DNA from: Saprospiraceae bacterium
GTDB taxonomy: Bacteria; Bacteroidota; Bacteroidia; Chitinophagales; Saprospiraceae
Reading direction: 5' to 3'
Assembly (NCBI GenBank): GCA_016714785.1
Contig: JADKCC010000002.1
Span: 434,001 to 498,000, forward strand
DNA: 64,000 nucleotides
Part shown: positions 39,182 through 48,006 of the stretch, one piece after another
Layout: each line of letters begins with the position of its first letter
Position numbering within the stretch: the first letter of the stretch is position 1
Notes under the pieces: model-generated
Told to the model about the DNA's origin: nothing
The model's database searches: none
The model's input: only the letters and a program-made list of their open reading frames with translations
Program-made: the position numbers and the translations under genes

Positions 39182-39901
39182 ATGTCTTTAAAACTTTCTA
39201 TCATCATTCCCGCTTATAACGAAGAGCATACGATTCAAACTATTTTAGAAAAGGTCAAAAATGTCGTGCTTATTGGCCATGTTACTAAAGAAATCATTGT
39301 AGTGAATGATTGTTCAAAAGATAAGACAGAAAATAAAGTATTGGAATATAAAAATGCGAATCCTGACTTAGAAGTTTCCTATTATAAGCATGAAATAAAC
39401 AAAGGAAAAGGCGCAGCGCTGCATACAGGAATCAAAGAAGCCAAAGGAGATCTTATCATCATACAAGATGCAGATCTAGAATATGATCCCAATGAATTTA
39501 ATTTATTACTAACTCCCATATTGGATGGATTTGCAGATGTAGTGTATGGGTCTCGTTTTATGGGAGGCAAGCCACATAGAATTTTATTCTTTTGGCATTC
39601 AATAGGGAACAAAGTGCTTACTTCATTCTCCAATGCGTTGACCAATCTCAATCTTACTGATATGGAGACTTGCTACAAAATGTGGAAATCTGAATACATC
39701 AAACCTATTAAACTCAAAGAAAATAGATTTGGTTTTGAACCTGAAGTTACAGCAAAAATAGCACGAATTCCCAATATCAGGATATATGAAGTAGGTATAT
39801 CTTATTACGGCCGCACCTATGCGGAAGGTAAAAAGATCAATTGGAAAGATGGATTCAGAGCCATTTATTGTATAATGAAATACAATATTTGGTCAAAGTA
39901 A
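39182..39901 (+). CDS. Glycosyltransferase family 2 (dolichyl/polyprenyl-phosphate mannosyltransferase-like)
   Basis: 239 residues of the GT-A fold: SIIIPAYNEEHTIQTIL, VNDCSKDKTE, GKGAALHTGIKEAKGDLIIIQDADLEYDPNE (DXD-like metal site), YGSRFMGG and the later MWKSEYIKPIKLKENRFGFEPEV. This matches the DPM1-like group that transfers a sugar to polyprenyl phosphate. No membrane domain is present, so it acts at the inner face. It converges with the next gene with no gap. Confidence 0.88.
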   Translation: MSLKLSIIIPAYNEEHTIQTILEKVKNVVLIGHVTKEIIVVNDCSKDKTENKVLEYKNANPDLEVSYYKHEINKGKGAALHTGIKEAKGDLIIIQDADLEYDPNEFNLLLTPILDGFADVVYGSRFMGGKPHRILFFWHSIGNKVLTSFSNALTNLNLTDMETCYKMWKSEYIKPIKLKENRFGFEPEVTAKIARIPNIRIYEVGISYYGRTYAEGKKINWKDGFRAIYCIMKYNIWSK

Positions 39902-41677
39902 TTAGACTTTGTTACACTTTTCTTTAAACCATGTTTTTATATCTCCTTTTAAAAAAGGTGAAATGCCGGCATAGCATTTTTTATGATAAGCATTGATCCA
40001 ACTCACTTCTGCTTTAGTTAGCCTCGATTTATCTATCAATATATGGTCAAAAGGGTATAATGTGACCGTCTCATGAGCTAAAAATCCTTTTTTATCTGAG
40101 TTTATGGTTAAAATAAGATTTTCTATACGCATACCGAATTCACCTTCTTTGTAGTATCCAGGCTCGTTACTGGTGAGCATACCTGGCAAATGTACGGTGC
40201 GTCCTCGTTCGCTAATTGTGGGCGCAAAACCCTGTGGTGGTTCATGTACATTAAGATAAAATCCTACACCATGACCAGTTCCATGACCATAATTCATGCC
40301 TTCTTCCCATAGAAATTGTCGGGCCAAAGTGTCTAATTGTACTCCAACAGTTCCTTCTGGAAATGTGGCCATCGATAGAGCTATCATACCCTTTAAAATG
40401 AGTGTATAAGCTTTCTTTTGTTCATCTGTAGGTGTGCTTAATGCAAATGTTCTAGTTATATCTGTTGTTCCGTCACAATATTGCCCACCGCTATCCACTA
40501 ATAAAATACCTTCTGGCTTTATCTTTTTACAGGTTTTAGGTTCTGGATGGTAATGTATGATGGCTCCATTATCTTTGTATCCTACTATTGCTCCAAAACT
40601 TTCGCCTTGATAGAATTTTTGTTGACTTCTGTTTTCAGCCAATTTTTTAGCAACATCCACTTCATTTATATCATTTCCAGATTGCAAGGATTGCTCCAAC
40701 CAAAAAAAAGTATTGGCCAATGCAGCACCATCTTTTTTCATTACTGAACGAATATGATTTATTTCAATTTCATTTTTGATAGCTTTCAATGTTTTAGGAA
40801 TAGAAGCTTCTGAAATTATTTTAGCATTGATGGCTTCATAAAGGGACTGACTACAAAGATTTGTATCTACTATTATGCTTGACTTTTCATTGAGTTGATT
40901 CAGGAATGAAATGATTTCATTGTAGCCATGTACATGAATTTTATTTTTAGAAAATTGTTTTTTGACGAAATCTGAAAGTTTGCTTTCATCTACAAAAATA
41001 TGAGCATCAGATACTGCGATTATACCATAAGCGATGGCTACAGGATTGTATTCTACATCTTTACCTCTGATATTAAACGACCACGCTATATCGTCTAAGG
41101 TAGTTATTAGATGGTATGCGGCATTATATTCTAACATTTTGGCACGTATTGCCTCCAATTTGTCTATTAAAGCTTTGCCTGAATATTTATCTTCGTGATA
41201 GAGTATAGGAGCATCTGACAATGCCGGCCTGTCAGACCAAATCTCTGAGATAAGATCCTTTTTATATTCGAGAGAGATTCCTTTTTCACTAAATTCCCTT
41301 TTCATGCCATCTACAGCTGATTTCGAAAACATAAAACCATTTATAGCTACAGTAGCTCCCATTGGAAGTTGAGCAGCTAAAAATTCCACATAGGGTGATG
41401 CAAACTGATTGGTCATCTTATGTAGAATAAATTCATTTTCCTTAAGCTCCATCTCGGCTTGCAAAAAATATCTTGAATCGGTCCATAAACCTGCATGATT
41501 TTGCGTAATTGCAACAAGTCCTGCTGAACCTGTAAAACCAGATACCCAACTTCTTTCTTGCCAGTGAGCAGCAAGATATTCACTTTGATGAGGGTCTGAA
41601 GAAGGTATGATAATGGCGTCAATATGATGAGCTGCCATCGTTTTGCGCAAAGCTGAGAGTTTTTGATTGACTGTCAT
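39902..41677 (-). CDS. Aminopeptidase P family protein (peptidase M24B, Xaa-Pro)
   Basis: 591 residues, the long three-domain form with two creatinase-like N-terminal domains. The M24 domain has dimetal ligands in DSGGQYCDGTTDITRTF (two Asp), HGTGHGVG (His) and NEPGYYKEGEFGMRIENL (two Glu). A C-terminal extension (ISWINAYHKKCYAGISPFL-like) is the M24_C motif. It removes an N-terminal residue that precedes proline and is predicted to be cytoplasmic. Confidence 0.93.
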   Translation of the reverse strand: MTVNQKLSALRKTMAAHHIDAIIIPSSDPHQSEYLAAHWQERSWVSGFTGSAGLVAITQNHAGLWTDSRYFLQAEMELKENEFILHKMTNQFASPYVEFLAAQLPMGATVAINGFMFSKSAVDGMKREFSEKGISLEYKKDLISEIWSDRPALSDAPILYHEDKYSGKALIDKLEAIRAKMLEYNAAYHLITTLDDIAWSFNIRGKDVEYNPVAIAYGIIAVSDAHIFVDESKLSDFVKKQFSKNKIHVHGYNEIISFLNQLNEKSSIIVDTNLCSQSLYEAINAKIISEASIPKTLKAIKNEIEINHIRSVMKKDGAALANTFFWLEQSLQSGNDINEVDVAKKLAENRSQQKFYQGESFGAIVGYKDNGAIIHYHPEPKTCKKIKPEGILLVDSGGQYCDGTTDITRTFALSTPTDEQKKAYTLILKGMIALSMATFPEGTVGVQLDTLARQFLWEEGMNYGHGTGHGVGFYLNVHEPPQGFAPTISERGRTVHLPGMLTSNEPGYYKEGEFGMRIENLILTINSDKKGFLAHETVTLYPFDHILIDKSRLTKAEVSWINAYHKKCYAGISPFLKGDIKTWFKEKCNKV

Positions 41678-41766
41678 TTATATTAAATTTTTAGATAATA
41701 CATTAATGGTTGAAAATAAATAAATATAAATATTATAAAATATCATTATATATCAATAATTTATTT

Positions 41767-41774
41767 TACTTTTG
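41767..41774 (+). promoter_or_regulatory. -7 promoter box TACTTTTG for rpoN
   Basis: Matches TAnnTTTG and lies 104 nt before the rpoN ATG, giving an unusually long leader. Confidence 0.55.
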
Positions 41775-41803
41775 TCCCGTAAACATACGATGTATTTATA
41801 CTA

Positions 41804-41836
41804 AACAAAAGAAACTCTTTAAAAATTTCTTTTGTT
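41804..41836 (+). promoter_or_regulatory. Hairpin in the rpoN leader
   Basis: AACAAAAGAAA at 41804-41814 pairs perfectly with 41826-41836, loop 11 nt. It lies between the -7 box and the start codon with no T-tract after it, so it is more likely a leader structure than a terminator. Confidence 0.5.
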
Positions 41837-41879
41837 ATATAAATAAGGAATTAGTGAATTTAGAAAAATAGAGGTTTTA

Positions 41880-43379
41880 TGTTAAAGCAGAGTCTTAGTC
41901 AAAAAATGTTGCAAAAGCTGTCTCCACAACAGATACAGCTGATGAAACTCTTACAGATACCAACTGCAAGTCTTGAGCAAAGGATTAAGGAAGAATTGGA
42001 ATCAAATCCCGCACTTGATGAAGGTGACGATTATGACGATGTCTTTGATTTGGATGGTGAAGGTTTCGGGACGACACAGGAGTCAGATAATGACGACGAA
42101 AAAAAGGAACCTGAATTTGAATTTGATGATTATCTGAATGAATATTTGGACGATGACCCTTCTAATTACAAAATGAAGGGTGAAGATTTCATCAACGAAG
42201 AAGAAAGAAGTATGCCTGTTCCCGTCGAAAACACCTTTCATGAAAGCTTAGAACGGCAATTGGGATTATTGGACCTTAATGAAAAAGAAGAAATAATAGC
42301 AAGTCAGATCATTGGTTCTATTGATGAAGATGGTTATTTGAGACGTGAACCCAATTCTATAGTGGATGATCTTCTTTTTGCTCATAATATAGAGACAGAT
42401 ACTAAAGAAGTCAATTTCATAATAAAGAAAGTTCAAAAATTTGAGCCAGCTGGAATTTGTGCTAGAACATTGCAAGAATGCTTGATATTGCAGCTCGAAG
42501 ATAAAATAGAAAAGGAACCAGAAAACCATGTAGGTGAGCGTAAAATAGCATTGAGAATTTTGTCTGACTTTTTCGAAGAGTTTACGAAGAAGCATTACAT
42601 CAGAATGAAAAAATTGATGAATCTTGCGGATAGCGAACTAAAAGATGCGATAGATGAGATATTAAAGCTAAATCCCAAACCTGCCAGTACTGTAGAGGGA
42701 AATAATGTGGGCAGTCAATATATTATCCCTGATTTCATCATATATAATAGAGATGGAGAGCTAGATCTTACACTCAATAGTAAAAATGCACCCGACCTTC
42801 GTATCAATGATCAATATATGGATATGCTGAAAGGGTATAGAGAGACAGTTTCTGGGCGTAGAGCTACTAAACCAGAAAAGGAAGCTGTGCTCTTTATCAA
42901 ACAAAAGATAGATTCTGCTAAATGGTTTATTGATGCGATCAAACAGAGACAGGATACCCTTTATAGGACAATGTATGCCATCATGCAATACCAATATGAG
43001 TATTTTACTACAGGTGATGAAAGACGTATCAAACCTATGATCCTTAAAGACCTTGCGGAAGTAACAGGACTTGATATATCAACTGTAAGCCGAGTGGCGA
43101 ATAGTAAATTTGTACAGACTGAATTTGGTACTAAAAAACTCAAGGATTTCTTTTCTGAGTCTATGCAAGCCCAAGATGGTAGCGAAGTATCAACACTGGA
43201 GATAAAAACCATACTAGGCGATGAAGTAACAAGAGAAGATAAGACCAAGCCGCTTTCTGATGAACGGTTAATGGAAATACTTTCTGATCGTGGTTATAAT
43301 ATAGCTCGAAGAACAATTGCCAAATATCGTGAACAACTCAATATTCCTGTGGCTCGACTTAGGAAGGAGTTGAGATAAT
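41880..43379 (+). CDS. rpoN: RNA polymerase sigma-54 factor
   Basis: 499 residues. Region I is the Gln/Leu-rich LKQSLSQKMLQKLSPQQIQLMKLLQIP. An acidic region II follows (DDYDDVFDLDGEG, DDEKKEPEFEFDDY). The core-binding domain holds ESNPALDEGD and GSIDEDGYL-type repeats. The C-terminal DNA-binding helix-turn-helix ends with the RpoN box ARRTIAKYRE. Sigma-54 depends on AAA+ activators, none of which lies in this window. The boundary is within one base of the stated start. Confidence 0.96.
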
Positions 43380-43429
43380 TCCAAACCAAAGTTTTATAGT
43401 GATTTTAAAATAATTTTTATTTAAAAAAG

Positions 43430-43459
43430 TTGCACTTTTAGCAAAAAGTATTACTTTTG
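43430..43459 (+). promoter_or_regulatory. Complete promoter (TTG-N19-TACTTTTG) for rpsU
   Basis: -33 TTG at 43430-43432 and -7 TACTTTTG at 43452-43459 with a 19 bp spacer; the ATG is 38 nt on. A strong promoter fits a ribosomal protein gene. Confidence 0.8.
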
Positions 43460-43497
43460 CATTCCTTTTAATAAAATAGGTAAATTAAAAACATATT

Positions 43498-43692
43498 ATG
43501 CTGATAATCAATATCAAAGACGACGAATCAATCGACAGAGCACTGAAAAGATATAAGAGAAAATTTCAGTCAGTAGGTCTAGTAAAAGAGCTTAGAAATA
43601 GAAAGCACTTCGTAAAACCTTCAGTAGTCAGAAGAAATGAGATAATTTCTGCTGCTTATAGATTAGAAAAATTCGGTAGTCAAGAAGGATAA
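43498..43692 (+). CDS. rpsU: 30S ribosomal protein bS21
   Basis: 64 residues, the usual size. It begins MLIINIKDDESIDRALKRYKRKF and continues with basic helices (VKELRNRKHFVKPSVVRRNE), the canonical S21 pattern. bS21 sits near the anti-Shine-Dalgarno end of 16S rRNA and has been linked to the low use of Shine-Dalgarno sites in Bacteroidota. It is monocistronic, with its own promoter and terminator. Confidence 0.95.
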   Translation: MLIINIKDDESIDRALKRYKRKFQSVGLVKELRNRKHFVKPSVVRRNEIISAAYRLEKFGSQEG

Positions 43693-43718
43693 TATTTCCT
43701 TTTACATAAAAGTTATTA

Positions 43719-43749
43719 AGGGTACATTTAGCAATGTACCCTTTTTGTG
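43719..43749 (+). terminator. Rho-independent terminator after rpsU
   Basis: AAGGGTACAT at 43719-43728 pairs perfectly with ATGTACCCTT at 43735-43744, loop 6 nt, then TTTG. Confidence 0.9.
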
Positions 43750-43923
43750 TTAATCTCTAGCCAACTTCTTTATGACAACTGTAACATGAATTTGAATATG
43801 GGAACACTATTTTAAAGATTGGTTGAATTATTCGCAAATAAAAACTATGAAAATAAATCCATTCCATAAATCAAAATAGAGATAATTTACGTTACCTATA
43901 AAGAATATAACAATGCCGAATAC

Positions 43924-46065
43924 ATGGATGACTTTTTTAAACATCTGATGGTTGAGTTTCAACTACCTCTTCACAATCCAGTATTGATTTTTTCCTTAAT
44001 TTTGTTTATAATTTTACTATCACCTATTGTACTTAAGAGGCTCAATATACCTGGAATCATAGGCTTGATCATTTCTGGTGTTATTATTGGTCCTTATGGA
44101 TTTAATATTTTAGAAAAAACATCAGCAGTTGAGTTATTCTCAACTATTGGATTGCTTTATATCATGTTTATTGCAGGATTGGAATTGGATATGGAAGAAT
44201 TCAAGATCAATCAGAATAAGAGTTTAGTTTTTGGTTTTTTTACATTTATTATACCAATTAGTATTGGATTTCCTGTTTGTTACTACTTATTAAACTATGA
44301 TTTCAATGCAAGCTTTTTGACAGCGAGTATGTTTGCTACGCACACTTTAGTGGCCTATCCGATAGTGAGTAGGTTTGGCATATCCAAAAATCAGGCAGTA
44401 GCTGTCACCGTAGGAGGAACTATATTGACGGATACCGCAGTTTTGATCATATTGGCAGTGGTGATGCGCAATACACAAGGCAGTCTCAATGCGGAGTTTT
44501 GGTATCGGCTTACGATATCGCTTTCTATCTTTGCAGCCATTATGTTTATAATAATCCCTAGGATAGCCAAGTGGTTTTTTAGTAAGTTGGAAAGTGAAAA
44601 ACATGCCCATTATATATTTGTATTATCAGTAGTATTTTTTGCAGCTTTCCTAGCAGAGGTAGCAGGCGTAGAAAAAATCATAGGTGCTTTCGTAGCAGGA
44701 TTGGCCTTAAATAAACTGATTCCGCACTCTTCCGCGCTGATGAATAGAATAGAATTTATCGGAAATGCATTGTTTATTCCTTTCTTTTTGATATCTGTAG
44801 GAATGATCGTAGATGTATCAGTCATACTCAATGGCAATACGGCACTTATAGTGGCAGGAACGCTGACTGTTGTCGCTTTGATAGGCAAGTGGGTAGCAGC
44901 ATGGGTGACACAATTGATATTTAAATATTCAAAGGCACAACGACAATTGATTTTTGGACTTAGTAGTTCACATGCAGCTGCAACATTGGCCATCATATTG
45001 GTTAGGTATAATGCCAATATATTGGATGAAAATATTTTAAATGGTACCATCATTTTGATACTAATCACTTGTGTGGTTGCGTCTTTTGCCACTGAAAAAG
45101 CTGCAAAAAACATCATAATGAGAGGAGAGATTGATGGGCAAGTGAATCCTACTCCCAAACTACAAACCAACGAACACATCTTGCTACCTGTGGCCAATGT
45201 AGATAATATCGACAAAAATCTAGAGTTTGCTTTGCTGATAAAAGACAAAAAATCACCGAATCCTATATCCATACTCAGTGTAGTACCCAATGATAATGAA
45301 GCGGAGATCAATATTCTCAAATCAAAACTAAAACTTGAACAATATGTCAAACAAGGCTCTGCTTCTGAAATAAAAGTCAATGCCATCGCCACTATAGACC
45401 ATAATGCCATGAGTGGAATATCGCGAACATCAAGGGAAATCATGGCAGACATCGTCATCATGGGTTGGCCGCAGAAGATGGGTTACATAGAAAAAATAAT
45501 GGGTGAAAAGTTGGATAGTATTTTGTCGAATACTGACAAAACCTTGTTTATCAGTCATTATGACAAACCACTGATATCTCATAAAAGAATCGTGATCGTA
45601 GTGCCTGCTTTAGCAGAATTGGAAAATGGTTTTCACTTATGGGTCAATAAATTTTTTAAACTGGGACAAGAACAAAGTGTCCCTATGATCATCTATGCCA
45701 ATAGTAAAACACAAGAGGCGATCGCTCATTTCTTAAAACGCTCTGCACAGCATACTCCGATAAAGTTCAAGGAGTTTTCAGATTGGGAAGATATCTTGAT
45801 AATATCTAGAGAAGTCACCGTAGATGATTTGATCGTCATGATCAACTCTAGGAAAGGGTCTATTTCATACATCAGTGCACTAGAAAACGTGCCAGGAAAA
45901 CTAGAAAAACATTTTGAATACAATAATAAAGTCATCGTCTATCCAAAACAACATGACTCCAGCCAGGTCAACGAAAATTACGAAGATATGACCTCTGGTC
46001 CGCTGTCAAAAGGTATAGAAACGATAGGTAAGGGTATAGAATCTATTTTTAGAATGGGAAAGTGA
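43924..46065 (+). CDS. CPA2-family cation:proton antiporter with C-terminal USP-like domains
   Basis: 713 residues. About 12 hydrophobic helices (residues ~15-400) form a Kef-type exchanger: GIIGLIISGVIIGPYG, GLLYIMFIAGLELDMEEF and AFVAGLALNKLIP are family landmarks. The last ~300 residues are soluble and resemble two universal-stress-protein folds (EHILLPVANVDNIDKNLEFALLI; KRIVIVVPALAELENG) rather than the TrkA-N domain of Kef channels. It probably exchanges Na+ or K+ for protons in pH or salt homeostasis. Confidence 0.9.
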   Translation: MDDFFKHLMVEFQLPLHNPVLIFSLILFIILLSPIVLKRLNIPGIIGLIISGVIIGPYGFNILEKTSAVELFSTIGLLYIMFIAGLELDMEEFKINQNKSLVFGFFTFIIPISIGFPVCYYLLNYDFNASFLTASMFATHTLVAYPIVSRFGISKNQAVAVTVGGTILTDTAVLIILAVVMRNTQGSLNAEFWYRLTISLSIFAAIMFIIIPRIAKWFFSKLESEKHAHYIFVLSVVFFAAFLAEVAGVEKIIGAFVAGLALNKLIPHSSALMNRIEFIGNALFIPFFLISVGMIVDVSVILNGNTALIVAGTLTVVALIGKWVAAWVTQLIFKYSKAQRQLIFGLSSSHAAATLAIILVRYNANILDENILNGTIILILITCVVASFATEKAAKNIIMRGEIDGQVNPTPKLQTNEHILLPVANVDNIDKNLEFALLIKDKKSPNPISILSVVPNDNEAEINILKSKLKLEQYVKQGSASEIKVNAIATIDHNAMSGISRTSREIMADIVIMGWPQKMGYIEKIMGEKLDSILSNTDKTLFISHYDKPLISHKRIVIVVPALAELENGFHLWVNKFFKLGQEQSVPMIIYANSKTQEAIAHFLKRSAQHTPIKFKEFSDWEDILIISREVTVDDLIVMINSRKGSISYISALENVPGKLEKHFEYNNKVIVYPKQHDSSQVNENYEDMTSGPLSKGIETIGKGIESIFRMGK

Positions 46066-46096
46066 AATAGGTTATTCAAAATTTTGGTATAATGAA

Positions 46097-46306
46097 CTAC
46101 AAATTCAAACTGCTCAAAATATCGTCTAAGTCAATGCCCATATACTTACAGAATTCATTGATGGTTAGGATGGTATGATTGTCTTTGCCCAAGTTTTGTT
46201 TGATTTTTTGGATCAACCTGGTTGCACTTTTTGTACTTTTTCCTGTGATCATTGCTACGTCTTTAGCATAGATAGCACTGCGAAAATTTCTATTTGTATT
46301 TTCCAT
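46097..46306 (-). CDS. Small HTH-like protein, uncharacterised
   Basis: 69 residues. AKDVAMITGKSTKSATRLIQKIKQNLGK resembles a helix-turn-helix DNA-binding unit, followed by LTINEFCKYMGIDLDDI. Small proteins of this type are common in Bacteroidota and usually unannotated. It lies at the left edge of the 2.1 kb repeat island and is the nearest candidate DNA-binding protein to the phased repeats, but no link is shown by sequence. Confidence 0.6.
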   Translation of the reverse strand: MENTNRNFRSAIYAKDVAMITGKSTKSATRLIQKIKQNLGKDNHTILTINEFCKYMGIDLDDILSSLNL

Positions 46307-46480
46307 AAAGCAATAAATATTTGATATGTTTTATGATAAATCAATGTATTTTAAGGTCTTTTGGGGGTTTAAGATATTAAGTTGATTTTATCGTAAAAAC
46401 TAATCGTACTTTGGGTCGTATTTGATTCTTCTTTTAATTCCTTCTCCTCTCAAAACACGAATGGGAACCTACCGTGTATG

Positions 46481-46526
46481 TAAGTCAAAACATTCAGTAA
46501 AGTCAAATGGCAGCGAGTAATGAATC
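46481..46526 (+). repeat. 46 bp direct repeat, left copy
   Basis: Begins TAAGTCAAAACATTCAGTAA and ends GAGTAATGAATC. Identical over all 46 bases to 47932-47977. It lies 547 bp upstream of the left phased array block, versus 29 bp in the right copy. Confidence 0.85.
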
Positions 46527-46645
46527 CTATTTGGTACTTTTGGACAATTTACTAAAATATTATTTCTTACTGAAATATTTAAACATTTGTACCTATACCA
46601 AATATTCGCTTCAAGCCAGCTAGGCTTTTACTTTTACCTGCCCAT

Positions 46646-46709
46646 CCGTTTTACGGTGCCTTCACTTGAAGTACTATTGTACTTCATCAGCTTGCAGCTG
46701 AACCGTTCA
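46646..46709. repeat. Hairpin chain, module 1
   Basis: Successive short stems: CCGT-TTT-ACGG (46646-46656), GAAGTAC-TATT-GTACTTC (46668-46685), CAGCT-TGC-AGCTG (46688-46700) and the overlapping TGAAC-C-GTTCA (46699-46709). An A/T-rich outer stem flanks the chain (TTTACTTTTACCTGC on the left; GCAAAAAAAGTAAA on the right, near-complementary). Confidence 0.65.
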
Positions 46710-46840
46710 GTTATGCAAAAAAAGTAAACAAAAAAACTCCCAATACAAAAAACTCACTCTTAGATGATTACACGTTTAAAAATTTTAAAACTTACGTTCA
46801 TCGCACTTTCTCGATTTTATCCTCACCCGCTGCTACCCAT

Positions 46841-46903
46841 CCTTTTCAGGTTCCTTCACTTGAAGCACTGTCGTACTTCATCAGCTAACAGCTGAATCGT
46901 TCA
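46841..46903. repeat. Hairpin chain, module 2 (diverged copy of module 1)
   Basis: Same order as module 1, 195 bp downstream: CCT-TTTC-AGG, GAAGCAC-TGTC-GTACTTC (one mismatch), CAGCT-AAC-AGCTG, TGAA-TCG-TTCA. Loops have changed while most stems still pair. An outer stem is formed by 46807-46820 and 46925-46938 (12 of 14 positions complementary). Confidence 0.65.
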
Positions 46904-47072
46904 GTCCCACCTCGCTCGCGGCACATAAAATCAAGAGAGATTAATAGTTCGAGCAGTTTTGTATTGGTGTCACCACTGTTTCATTTAGGCAACTTCTTAA
47001 TTATTGAACATTTCTAATTTTAATACCCTTTTTTTAAAGATTTTCTAATTTGAGCAATATGTTACAGATACT

Positions 47073-47250
47073 TATGATACTTTTATGCAGTTGGACTGAT
47101 ACTTTAATGCATCAGTGGGATCTAGTGGGAATGCAGTGGGAACTAGTGGGAACTCGATGGGAACTTAGTGGGAACTCGGTGGGAATGTAGTGGGATCAAG
47201 TACGGAACGTGTACGGAGTATGTACGGAGCTGATACGGAGTAAGTACGGA
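47073..47250 (+). repeat. Helically phased short-repeat array, left copy (13 units)
   Basis: Leader with GATACTTTTATGCA and GATACTTTAATGCA exactly 22 bp apart (47076, 47098). Then eight GTGGGA-type units start at 47115, 47125, 47136, 47146, 47157 (ATGGGA), 47168, 47179, 47190. Five GTACGGA-type units start at 47200, 47211, 47222, 47233 (ATACGGA), 47244. All steps are 10 or 11 bp (mean 10.75). No protein frame runs through it. Confidence 0.85.
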
Positions 47251-47583
47251 GGATCCGCCTAGCAAGGCAGGGGGCAATGGTGGGCGAAATTTCAAAAATG
47301 CTGTGAATACTCATGATCTTAAAACTTAAATTCTTAGTATAGCTGGTGACTGAGGTTATAACGGATGAATAGAGAAAATGTGTATATAAAATTTGTTAAT
47401 GTGACGATTTTTTTGATGTTTTTGGTTCAAAAGGGGCATTAAATTGGGCTTGGTTGGTCTAAAGTTAAGTATTGATTCACAATCAAGTGTACCTAATTTT
47501 TATTGATTTCGATGCATAAGTTTGAGTTCATTTAAGTAGAAAAATTTGTACTTCATTAAGTCATTTGCCCTATGCGGGCGGCA

Positions 47584-47646
47584 TTTACTTTTTTTCTTTT
47601 TGCTTACCCTAAGTACTTTGTAATGCTTGCTCAGAAAAAAAGTAAA
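47584..47646. repeat. Perfect 13 bp inverted repeat
   Basis: TTTACTTTTTTTC at 47584-47596 and its complement at 47634-47646 with a 37 nt loop. It resembles the outer stem of the hairpin-chain modules further left. Confidence 0.7.
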
Positions 47647-47782
47647 CAAAAAAGACCAGTTCAAAAAAAGGCAATTGCGAAGCACCGTTCATTCTCGAAC
47701 CAAAATGCTTTTTATTGCCATAAGTATTTCATTTTTAACGTTTTACGCTTTTTATGGCAATAGACGCACTTACCTTGCCCGC

Positions 47783-47832
47783 CCGCTAGCGGTTCACTTC
47801 GTCAAAGGCTTGCGGCCTTTGGTGCTTTGCAC
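47783..47832. repeat. Third cluster of short hairpins
   Basis: CCGCTAGCGG (47783-47792), AAAGGC-TTGCG-GCCTTT (47804-47820) and GTGC-TTT-GCAC (47822-47832) in a row, GC-richer than the surroundings. Confidence 0.6.
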
Positions 47833-47931
47833 TGCACTTCGTTCTTATTCACTATTGCTTGTTTTTTGAACAATAGCCTCCGTAAAGCTAACAACCAAAA
47901 ATAACAGCTAACTTTTTCATCAGCCCCGACA

Positions 47932-47977
47932 TAAGTCAAAACATTCAGTAAAGTCAAATGGCAGCGAGTAATGAATC
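47932..47977 (+). repeat. 46 bp direct repeat, right copy
   Basis: Identical to 46481-46526. Here it is followed after 29 bp by the right phased array block. Confidence 0.85.
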
Positions 47978-48006
47978 TTTTTTGGCAAATTTCGTCATTT
48001 CGGCGG

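Noticed and set aside
47108..47188. Short frame through the phased array reading MHQWDLVGMQWELVGT, as a repeat peptide
   Set aside because: It is 26 codons, stops inside the array, has no promoter box, and an 11 bp period does not keep a reading frame. The pattern is better explained at DNA level.
47115..47195. GTGGGAA units as eukaryotic CSL/RBP-J sites
   Set aside because: The core matches by chance; the factor does not exist in bacteria.
47572..47869. Lys/Phe-rich frames in the repeat island as genes
   Set aside because: They lie across the 13 bp inverted repeat and hairpins on both strands, have no start signals and show low-complexity composition.
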